Positions 18,073 to 26,244 of a DNA stretch of 64,000 nucleotides are shown here, piece by piece; positions within the stretch are counted from its first letter, which is position 1; every line of letters starts with the position of its first letter. The notes under the pieces were generated by a model, which saw nothing but the letters and a program-made list of their open reading frames with translations, searched no databases and was not told where the DNA came from. The position numbers were made by a program, and so were the translations under genes. This stretch comes from Actinomadura opuntiae (lineage in GTDB: Bacteria; Actinomycetota; Actinomycetes; Streptosporangiales; Streptosporangiaceae): the NCBI RefSeq assembly GCF_030283205.1, contig NZ_JASNWF010000027.1, positions 53,368 to 117,367 of the forward strand, written 5' to 3'.

Positions 18073-18638
18073 ACGCCCAGGACCTGCGCCAGTGGACGAT
18101 CTCCCGGGTGCGGGCCGCGATGACCGCCGCCATGCGCGCCGATCCGCACGCCATCGACGCACTCGCCGCAAGGAACGCCGGCGGCCTCGATCCGTACAGC
18201 CTGTCGTTCCTGCGGTCCGCGCGGACGCTGACGCTCGCGACGTCCGCGGCGCTCACCACCGTCATCGCCGCGCACCGGCACGGACACGACCCCCACGACC
18301 GGGTGGTCTGCCTGGCCTGCGGTGCCGACCGCTGCCGGACGGTCCACGCCGTCTCCGACGTCCTGGCCGCCTACGGCCTCCAGGTGCAACCGGTCGACCG
18401 CCCGGAAGCTTGGCGCCGGGCCGACGCCTGGTACACCGAGGCCGCCGGCCATCCCGTCCTGCTGTTCATCGAACCCTTCGACCGAGGCTTCATCGCCCGC
18501 CCCGCCACCCCGCCGCCCGGCGTCCCCGACCGCGTCCTCATCGTCGATCGTGACACCGGCGCCCTGGTCCTGTGGCCCGCCTACGACACCGCCACCCTCG
18601 CCTCCCAATACCGCGCCTACAAGAACGGCACGTTATGA
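18069..18638 (+). CDS. unknown protein coupled to the ATP-binding protein
   Basis: A 189-residue protein that I do not recognise. It starts at GTG overlapping the previous stop (GTGA). The first ~80 residues are helical (W-T-I-S-R-V-R-A-A-M-T-A-A-M), followed by a cysteine cluster C-L-A-C-G-A-D-R-C (about residues 81-89) that could bind zinc, and an alpha/beta-like C-terminal half (V-L-L-F-I-E-P-F-D; V-L-I-V-D-R-D-T-G). Coding bias is strong and the gene is clearly real. The tight coupling suggests a partner or target of the anti-sigma-type ATPase. Confidence 0.8.
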   Translation: MNAQDLRQWTISRVRAAMTAAMRADPHAIDALAARNAGGLDPYSLSFLRSARTLTLATSAALTTVIAAHRHGHDPHDRVVCLACGADRCRTVHAVSDVLAAYGLQVQPVDRPEAWRRADAWYTEAAGHPVLLFIEPFDRGFIARPATPPPGVPDRVLIVDRDTGALVLWPAYDTATLASQYRAYKNGTL

Positions 18639-18833
18639 CGTTCGGCGAATCCGCAATCTCCCATTCCAAAAGCGACCCACCAGGCACTTCTCCGTACCCA
18701 TCGGTGCCGGCCCGGTTCGGGCGCCGCACATTGCGGAGACGGCCCTCTTCGTGATCCGGTAGCGTTCCGGCCGTCATCGCACACCCGGTGTCAGGATCCT
18801 TGACCGTTGCCGGCGAGAAGAGCGGGGAGGCCC

Positions 18834-21800
18834 TTGCGGCGCGAGCAGAAGCGAATGGCCGATGTGCTGCGGTACTGGCGGGCGATCGAGCTCTTCGACC
18901 CGCAGACCATCCCGCGCGTGACCCGTCCCGGTGCGCGCCGGAAATCCGGCCGGGAACTGGTACAGGAGATCGAGGCCGTCCCCGGAAGGCCGCTGTCGCC
19001 GTTGCCCTGGGAGCCCGGCCACCCGATCCACGGTGAGCCGCCGGAGTCCGGCAGGTACGGAGCGTCCTGGCGGCACACCGTCTTCGGAGGTGTGTTCCCC
19101 GTCTCCGCCGTCCATGATGCGCTCGCCGAACGCTTCGGCAGCGGCTCAGAGGAACAGGACTATGGTGGACGGCGAAAGTCCGGCGACACGGCGCTGTTCG
19201 CGTTCACCGTGGACGAGCGCGGCTGCCTGTTGGAAGGCACCGTGGTCCTCAACGCGTGCGCCTGGGCCACCGGCCGGATCTTCGATCCCGGCCCCGGCGC
19301 GCCAGGCTGGCTGGACGGATTCGAGAAGGTCGGCTTGGACTGCGAGCAGGCGGTGGACCTTCTCACCCGCCGTCACATCCCCTACACGCTTCCGCTTCCG
19401 CCGTCCGCCGGGAGCGCGGCCGCGGCGGGGCAGGATCCAACCGGCCGGAGCACGGCCGGCTGGCGCAGAGTGGTCAGGGAGATCCTCGGATCCAGCGCCG
19501 AGGGCGCGGTGCTCGCCCTGATCGGCGGGCTCGCCGCCGGACCGCTTGGCGCGGTCGGCGCCGGGCTGGCCGGCGGCGCCGTCAAACCGCTCCTGCGCAG
19601 GCTCAATCCTCCCGACGCCGGCGGGGACGGAAGGCGGGCGGCTGAGTCCGAGGACGCGGAACACGCCGGCGGACCAGACCCGGAACGACCGGCGGACGGA
19701 CCGCCCGCCGAGTCCGATGGCGCATCCGACGAGGACGCGCCCGGCGACGCGCGCCCCGTCCAGTTGCCCGACCTGGTGGCGTTCGCCGCGCACGTGGCGC
19801 ACGTGTGCGGGGTGCCGGACCTGGTCGGGGTCGATCGGCTCAAGATCCGGGTGGAGAGCAGGCCTGTCGCGCGCAAGAAGGACGGGTCACTGCCGGAACC
19901 CGAACCGGCGTTCCTCAACAGCCTCTTCCCTCCGGATCTGGAGAGGGTCGCCTCGGACAGTGCCGGGTACGGGTCTGCGCTGGCCGCTTACCTGCGCGAT
20001 CCCGCGCTGATCGACGCGCGGGATCGATGTGACGTGCGCACCGATCCGGCCATCGCGCTCGTCGGCACCGAGCCCCTCTCTACGCCCGCGGGCAGGTGGC
20101 CCGCGCCCGTCGAGCATCCGCTGGCGCTCAGCCAGCAGTTCGCGGTGAACACGATCGTCACCGAGCTGATGGACGGCTCCGGCATCTTCTCGGTGAACGG
20201 GCCGCCTGGCACGGGGAAGTCCACGCTGCTGCGCGACCTCATCGCCGCGATCGTCGTCGAGCGCGCGACCGAGCTGGCGAGGCTTCCGCGGCCGCAGGCG
20301 GCATTCCGCGGCACGCGCACCTGGGCGGTCGACGGCCGTATCCACACCGTCCACCTGCCGGTGCCCGCCGTGACCGGCTTCGAGATCGTGGTGGCGTCCT
20401 CCAACAACGGTGCGGTGGAGAACATCACCGCCGAACTGCCATCGCTGGACGCCATCGGCGAGGAGTGGCGGCCGGAAGCCTCCTACTTCGTCGACCAGGC
20501 ATCCGCGCTCCTCGGAGGCGCACCCGCCTGGGGAGCGGTCGCCGCCCCGCTCGGGAACCAGGCAAAACGCAACGAGTTCGCACAGCGGTTCTGGTGGGGA
20601 GGCAGATCCGGTACCGGCATGCAGCGGCTACTGCAGAACCTGGAGCAGGACGGCGCACTCCACGATCCTCCCGCCGCCGAACGGTTCCCCGAGGGCCACA
20701 CCGGCGACGCTCCCGCACCCGTACCGCCTGGCACCGCCCCCACACCGACCGGTTGGCAGGACGCGGTCCGCCGCTTCCAGGCGGCACTGGAACACGAAGC
20801 CGAACTGAGGCGGGACCGCCAGGAAGCGTTCCACGCCCTTACCGTCCTTGCCGCCTCACCATGGCAGGAGACCGCCGCCGAGGCCGACCGGCTCGAACAG
20901 CAGTGGCTCCGGGAACAGCGGCAGTACCAGCATGCGGACATGCTCACCGGTACGGCCGCAGCGGCGATGCAGCAGGTAGAGGCGGCGCTGGCAGCACACG
21001 CACAGGTACGACCGGGCGGGCTGCGCGCCCGGTTCGGCAGCGCCCGGCAGATGTGGGACGAGGTTGAGCAGCGGCTCAGGGGCGACTACTCCCAGCGGCA
21101 TGCCGAGTGGCGCGGGGCCTACAACGCCGCCCAGGACGCCGCGGCGCGCGTCTCAGCGGCCAGGGCGGCCGCTGAAAGGGCCCGGCGGGAAGCGCAGAGA
21201 CTGAAGGAAGAAGAGGAGGGCGCACGGGACTGGGTGGCGTACGCGCGGGAGCAATGGTCCGACTGGTTCCCCGGTGACCTGGACGAATGGGCCGAGCGGA
21301 GCGAGGAGGACCGCGAGAAGTCGGCGCCGTGGGCGGACCCGGACTGGATGCGCGCCAGAACCCGAGTGTTCCTCGCCGCCCTCGACCTGCACCGTGCGTT
21401 CACGGCCGGGGCAGCCGGCACGATCCGCCGCAACCTCCTGCACCTGACGAGGACGCTGAAACGCGAACCCGGCGCCCCGCCGCCGGACGCGGAACTGGCC
21501 GCCTGGCAGACCCTCTTCCTCGTCATGCCGGTCGTCTCCACCACGTTCGCCTCATGCGGGCGGCTGCTGGAGTCGCTCGGATCCGAGACGCTGGGCTGGG
21601 TGCTCATCGACGAAGCGGGCCAGGCGACCCCGCAGGCGGCCGCCGGAGCGCTGTGGCGAGCACGCCGGGCGGTGGTGGTCGGCGATCCCCTCCAGTTGGA
21701 GCCGGTCATCCAGGTGCCCGAGGCAGTCCAGGAACTGCTGCGCGTCTGCTACGAGGTGGCACCCGAATGGCTTCCGGCACGCGGCTCCGCCCAAGCCCTC

Positions 21801-22520
21801 GCCGACCGGGTCAACCGCTGGGGGACGAACGTCCCCACCCGCCGACCGGACGGGGAGCCGGCACCGGTCTGGGTCGGCGCGCCGCTGCGGGTCCACCGCC
21901 GTTGCGAGAAGCCCATGTTCTCCGTCAGCAACGGGATCGCCTATGGCGGGCTGATGGTGTACGGGACGCATGAGGCCCCGTTCCCCGGCGAGGACCAAGA
22001 CCCCTACCCGGGCAGTTGCTGGGTGGACGTGACGAGCGACGACGCCGAGGGCAACTGGGTGCCCGCCGAGGGGTTGGCCCTGGCGCGGATGCTGACCAAA
22101 CTCCACCGCGAGGCCGGCGTCGACCTCGACCGCATCCGCGTGCTGAGCCCCTTCCGCAACGTGGTCGCCGGCTGCCGCCGGACCGTGCGAGACCTGGACT
22201 GGACCCACGTCCCACCGCCCGGTGCGGTCGACTACCGCGCGCAGACCGGCGAGTTCATCGACAAGTGCATCGGTACCGTCCACACCATGCAGGGGAAGGA
22301 GGCGGACGTGGTGTTCCTGGTGCTCGGCACCCATGCGCGCCGCGGCGGCGGAGCCCGGAAATGGGCCGCGGAGACCCCCAACCTGTTGAACGTCGCCGTC
22401 AGCAGGGCCAAACGCCGGCTGTTCGTGATCGGAGACCACGACCAGTGGCGGGACCTGCCCTATTTCGAGACCCTCGCCGACGCCCTCCCGCGCCGCCCCT
22501 GGCCGCCGTCCGGGATATGA
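18834..22520 (+). CDS. large superfamily 1 (Upf1/Dna2-like) helicase
   Basis: About 1228 residues. SF1 helicase motifs: Walker A G-P-P-G-T-G-K-S-T (456-464), motif Ia near S-S-N-N-G-A-V-E-N, motif II I-D-E-A-G-Q-A (925-931), motif III G-D-P-L-Q-L-E-P and motif VI N-V-A-V-S-R-A-K-R-R. Between Ia and II lies a long insertion, including a charged coiled coil at about 720-800. The N-terminal ~450 residues carry an unknown domain and a Gly/Ala-rich hydrophobic stretch (about 220-255). The start is uncertain: TTG 18834 follows GGGGAGG by only three bases; TTG 18807 and ATG 18855 are alternatives. It ends 82 bases before pglY in the same orientation, so it may be co-transcribed with the second BREX block. 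It is not one of the standard BREX-2 genes. Confidence 0.85.
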   Translation: MRREQKRMADVLRYWRAIELFDPQTIPRVTRPGARRKSGRELVQEIEAVPGRPLSPLPWEPGHPIHGEPPESGRYGASWRHTVFGGVFPVSAVHDALAERFGSGSEEQDYGGRRKSGDTALFAFTVDERGCLLEGTVVLNACAWATGRIFDPGPGAPGWLDGFEKVGLDCEQAVDLLTRRHIPYTLPLPPSAGSAAAAGQDPTGRSTAGWRRVVREILGSSAEGAVLALIGGLAAGPLGAVGAGLAGGAVKPLLRRLNPPDAGGDGRRAAESEDAEHAGGPDPERPADGPPAESDGASDEDAPGDARPVQLPDLVAFAAHVAHVCGVPDLVGVDRLKIRVESRPVARKKDGSLPEPEPAFLNSLFPPDLERVASDSAGYGSALAAYLRDPALIDARDRCDVRTDPAIALVGTEPLSTPAGRWPAPVEHPLALSQQFAVNTIVTELMDGSGIFSVNGPPGTGKSTLLRDLIAAIVVERATELARLPRPQAAFRGTRTWAVDGRIHTVHLPVPAVTGFEIVVASSNNGAVENITAELPSLDAIGEEWRPEASYFVDQASALLGGAPAWGAVAAPLGNQAKRNEFAQRFWWGGRSGTGMQRLLQNLEQDGALHDPPAAERFPEGHTGDAPAPVPPGTAPTPTGWQDAVRRFQAALEHEAELRRDRQEAFHALTVLAASPWQETAAEADRLEQQWLREQRQYQHADMLTGTAAAAMQQVEAALAAHAQVRPGGLRARFGSARQMWDEVEQRLRGDYSQRHAEWRGAYNAAQDAAARVSAARAAAERARREAQRLKEEEEGARDWVAYAREQWSDWFPGDLDEWAERSEEDREKSAPWADPDWMRARTRVFLAALDLHRAFTAGAAGTIRRNLLHLTRTLKREPGAPPPDAELAAWQTLFLVMPVVSTTFASCGRLLESLGSETLGWVLIDEAGQATPQAAAGALWRARRAVVVGDPLQLEPVIQVPEAVQELLRVCYEVAPEWLPARGSAQALADRVNRWGTNVPTRRPDGEPAPVWVGAPLRVHRRCEKPMFSVSNGIAYGGLMVYGTHEAPFPGEDQDPYPGSCWVDVTSDDAEGNWVPAEGLALARMLTKLHREAGVDLDRIRVLSPFRNVVAGCRRTVRDLDWTHVPPPGAVDYRAQTGEFIDKCIGTVHTMQGKEADVVFLVLGTHARRGGGARKWAAETPNLLNVAVSRAKRRLFVIGDHDQWRDLPYFETLADALPRRPWPPSGI

Positions 22521-22602
22521 CGCGGAGTCCGGAGATCCAGGTTTCGCGCACCGGGTGGCAGGCGGGATACTTGGGCGAACGTTTCGCGAGTTGAGAGAGC
22601 CG

Positions 22603-25600
22603 ATGACGAAGCTGCTACGCGATCTGATCGACATCCCCGAGCGGGTGCACTCCGGGGACCTGGTGCTGAAGCTGACCGCCGGGATCGCCGATCACCATAC
22701 GGTGACGGAGTACGTCGTGACGCCGCAGCTCGCAGAGTCGTTCGACCGGGCGCTGGGCATCGTGCAGTCGGCCGTGGAGACCGGCACGTCGCACGCCGCG
22801 TACATCGACGGATCGTTCGGCTCCGGTAAGAGCCACTTCATGGCGATGCTGCACGCGCTGGTCAAGCACGACCCGGACGCGCGCAGCAAGGAACTGCTGC
22901 GCCCGGTCGTCGACAAGCACGACACCTGGCTGACCGGCCGCAAGATCCTCCTGGTGCCCTACCACCTGAGCGGCTCGGCGACCCTCGCCTCGGCCGTACT
23001 CGGCGACTACGTCAAGCACGTCGCGGAACTGCATCCGGACGCCTCGCCCGCACCGGTGTACCGCGACGACCTGCTTCTGGAGAACGCCAAGCAGTTGCGG
23101 GCGTCGATGGGAGACGAGGCGTTCCTGGCCGGCCTGCCGTCCAAGCAGGACGACAAGTGGGGCACCTCGAAGGGCTGGACCGCCGACACGCTCGACGCCG
23201 CGATGGACGCGCCGCACGGCGACCCGAAGCGCCAGAACCTCGTCGCCGATCTGCTCGCCACGCACCTGCGGGCCTACCGGCAGGCCGTCGCCGGGGACGC
23301 GGGCGCCTTCGTCCCGCTCGACGAGGGCTTGGCGATCATCAGCCGGCACGCCAAGGAGGTCCTCGGCTACGACGCCCTCATCCTGCTGCTGGACGAGCTG
23401 GTGCTGTGGCTCAACACCCACCTCGCCAAGCCCGACTTCGTCGCCGAGCAGGCCAGCATGGTCGCCAAGCTCGTCGAGGCGGCGGACTGGCGGCGGCCCG
23501 CGCCGATCATCAGCTTCGTGCCCCGGCAGCGCGACCTGCGCGAACTCGTCGGGCGCGACGTCGCCGGAGCGCAGCAGACCTCGCTGTTCGACACGCTCAA
23601 GCACTGGGACGGGCGCTTCGACTTCATCAAGCTCGCCGACGCGAACCTGCCCGAGATCGTCCGGCAGCGGCTGCTGAAGCCGAAGGACCAGGCGGCCAAG
23701 GCCGAGATCGAGGCCGGGTTCGAACGGATCACCCGTGCGCAGGCGCAGGTCTGGGAGGCGCTGCTGGACTCCCAGGGCGGCGGCACCGACCAGGCCGCGT
23801 TCCGGTCGGTCTACCCGTTCAGCCCGGCGTTCCTGCACACGATGGTCGACATCTCCAGCGCGCTGCAGCGCGAGCGCACCGCCCTGAAGCTGATGCTGCA
23901 GCTGCTCGTCGACCACCGCGACACGCTGCCCGCCGGGCAGCTCGTCCCGCTCGGCGCGATCTTCGACGTGCTGCTGACCGGCGGCGTCGACCCGTTCAGC
24001 GACAAGCTCCGGTCGGAGTTCGACCAGGCGAAGAACTTCTACCTGGAGCGGCTGCGGCCCTGGCTGCTGGCCCGGCACCGGCTGGACGAGGAGAAGGCCG
24101 CCGCGCTGCCGCCCGCGCACGCCTTCCGCGGCGACGACCTGGTCGTCAAGACGCTGATGCTCAAGGCGCTGGTGCCGAACGTCCCGGCGCTGAAGACCCT
24201 CAACCCCGGCCGGCTCGCCGCGCTCAACCACGGCTGGATCCCCTCGATGCTGCCCGGCCGGCAGGGCGAGGTCGTCCACAAGACGCTGCGCGACCTCGCC
24301 AGCGAGTTCGGCGAGATCCGGCTGCACGGCGAGGGCAACCCCACCGTGGACGTCGCGCTGATCGGCGTCGACACCAAGAGCATCCTGGAGCAGGTCCGCA
24401 ACGTCGACGACGACGCTGCCAAGCGGCGCCTGCTCAAAGAGATCCTCTGGGAGGAGCTGAAGGCCGGCGACATCGATCCGTTCGCCAGCCGCCGTACCGT
24501 CACCTGGCGAGGCACCTCCCGCGTCGTCGAGCTGGTCTTCGCCAACGTCGCCGACCCCCGGACGTCCGCCGAGGTGTTCGCGGCCGAGGAGCCGGGCGCG
24601 CTGCGGGTCATCGTCGACTACCCGTTCGACGACGTCTACGGTCCCGCGGAGGACCGCAACCGCGTCGAGGAACTGCGGGCCGACCCGCGCCGCGCCAACC
24701 TGACCACGCTGTGCTGGCTGCCGTCGTTCCTGTCCGCCGACCGCCTCTCCGACCTCGGCGAGCTGGTCGTCATCAAGCACATCCTCGAACGCGACAGGCT
24801 GCGCGAGCAGACCCCGCTGCTGACCGAGGAGGACCGCTACCACGCCCGGACCCAGCTGGAGAGCCGCTGCAACGCGCTCGACACCAGGCTCCGGGACGTC
24901 CTGAAGAAGGCGTACGGGCTGGCCGCCCACGACGACGCCGACATCGGCCAGCAGATCGACCAGCACATCATGGGCATGGACGCCGCCGTCGACATCCGCC
25001 CGCCCGCCGCCCTCGGCTTCGACGCGGCGCTGGAGCACATCTGCGGCAAGCTCCTCGACCACCGCTACCCCAAGCACCCGAACTTCGCGCCGACCGGCAA
25101 GCAGACCCCGTACCGGCTGAAGGACCTGCAGACCGCGCTCGCCGCCATCGAGCAGGCGATGGAGAACGACGTCCGCCGGTACGAGCCGCCGACCGCCGAC
25201 ATCCCGACCATCCGGCGCATCGTCAACCCGCTCGACCTCGGCGCGATGGGCGAGGCCGCGCTCGTCCTCAACGACAACTGGCCGATGGCGCTCGACCGGC
25301 GCGCCGCTGCGGCGGGAGCGGGGGCCGGAGACGTTACCGTCGCCCAGGTGCGCGGCTGGATCGAGGAAGAACAGCCCGGCCTGCCGGCCGACGTGGCGAA
25401 CGTGGTGGTCTGCGCGTACGCGCTGATGCGCGCACGCGCGTGGGTGCGCGGCGGCCGTGTCGTCCCGCAGCCGGATGTGAAGAACATCCCTGGCGACTAC
25501 GTGCTGCGGCCCCAGGAGCTGCCGTCAGCCGAGGAGTTCGAGGTGGCCGACCGGCGCGCCCACGAGCTGTTCCAGGTGGGCCGGCAGCAGGTGCGCAGCC

Positions 25601-26244
25601 CCCGCTCGGTGCACGCACTCGCCGACCATCTGCGCCGCGCCGCCGGGCCGCTGCTCCCGGACACCGAGGCCCTCGTCATTGAACTCGACCGGCACGCCGA
25701 ACTCCTCGGCCTGGGCGACGACGACCGCACGACCGCCGCCCGCACGGCCCAGCGGCTCATCGAGGACCTCGTCGGCAAGGAGGACACGCCGCTGCTGCGC
25801 TCGCTCGCCGGCTTCGCCCTCGGTGACGTCCAGCCGACCGCGCTCGGCGTCACCCTGCGCGAGGCCCGCTCCGTGTCCGAGGCGCTGGCCAAGGCCGACT
25901 GGCAGGTGCTGGACCGGCTCACCACGCTGGTCGAGGGCGGAGGAGACAAGGCCGAGCGGGCCGCTCTCATCATGGACCGGCTGCGCGCGGTGGCCCGTCG
26001 CGACGAGCAGGCGGCGCCCCTCGCCTCCGCGCTCGCCGAGGCGCGGCAGAGCACCCTCGATCTCATCATCGTGGACCCCGGCCCCGACCCGGTACCGCCG
26101 CCCCCGCCGCCGGACCCGGCCCGGGTCACGGGACAGGCGCAGGTGCTCGCCGAAGGACTCGACGGGGTCGTCGAGCAGATCCGCACCGCCATGGCCGAGC
26201 GCCCGGGCGCGGAGTTCGAGATCACCTGGCGGAGCCTCCCGTGA
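22603..26244 (+). CDS. pglY: BREX-2 system ATPase PglY (BrxC-like)
   Basis: A 1213-residue P-loop ATPase of the PglY/BrxC group, the large ATPase found in BREX systems. Walker A is G-S-F-G-S-G-K-S at residues 70-77 (from 22810) and Walker B is L-I-L-L-L-D-E-L at about 258-265. The remainder is long and mostly helical, including a Pro-rich P-P-P-P-P-P-D-P stretch near residue 1165. ATG 22603 is chosen because the protein then begins T-K-L-L-R-D-L-I-D-I-P, as expected for the family; GAGAG lies just upstream, and the open frame before it has no support. Its stop overlaps the pglZ start (GTGA), opening a tightly coupled four-gene run. Confidence 0.94.
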   Translation: MTKLLRDLIDIPERVHSGDLVLKLTAGIADHHTVTEYVVTPQLAESFDRALGIVQSAVETGTSHAAYIDGSFGSGKSHFMAMLHALVKHDPDARSKELLRPVVDKHDTWLTGRKILLVPYHLSGSATLASAVLGDYVKHVAELHPDASPAPVYRDDLLLENAKQLRASMGDEAFLAGLPSKQDDKWGTSKGWTADTLDAAMDAPHGDPKRQNLVADLLATHLRAYRQAVAGDAGAFVPLDEGLAIISRHAKEVLGYDALILLLDELVLWLNTHLAKPDFVAEQASMVAKLVEAADWRRPAPIISFVPRQRDLRELVGRDVAGAQQTSLFDTLKHWDGRFDFIKLADANLPEIVRQRLLKPKDQAAKAEIEAGFERITRAQAQVWEALLDSQGGGTDQAAFRSVYPFSPAFLHTMVDISSALQRERTALKLMLQLLVDHRDTLPAGQLVPLGAIFDVLLTGGVDPFSDKLRSEFDQAKNFYLERLRPWLLARHRLDEEKAAALPPAHAFRGDDLVVKTLMLKALVPNVPALKTLNPGRLAALNHGWIPSMLPGRQGEVVHKTLRDLASEFGEIRLHGEGNPTVDVALIGVDTKSILEQVRNVDDDAAKRRLLKEILWEELKAGDIDPFASRRTVTWRGTSRVVELVFANVADPRTSAEVFAAEEPGALRVIVDYPFDDVYGPAEDRNRVEELRADPRRANLTTLCWLPSFLSADRLSDLGELVVIKHILERDRLREQTPLLTEEDRYHARTQLESRCNALDTRLRDVLKKAYGLAAHDDADIGQQIDQHIMGMDAAVDIRPPAALGFDAALEHICGKLLDHRYPKHPNFAPTGKQTPYRLKDLQTALAAIEQAMENDVRRYEPPTADIPTIRRIVNPLDLGAMGEAALVLNDNWPMALDRRAAAAGAGAGDVTVAQVRGWIEEEQPGLPADVANVVVCAYALMRARAWVRGGRVVPQPDVKNIPGDYVLRPQELPSAEEFEVADRRAHELFQVGRQQVRSPRSVHALADHLRRAAGPLLPDTEALVIELDRHAELLGLGDDDRTTAARTAQRLIEDLVGKEDTPLLRSLAGFALGDVQPTALGVTLREARSVSEALAKADWQVLDRLTTLVEGGGDKAERAALIMDRLRAVARRDEQAAPLASALAEARQSTLDLIIVDPGPDPVPPPPPPDPARVTGQAQVLAEGLDGVVEQIRTAMAERPGAEFEITWRSLP

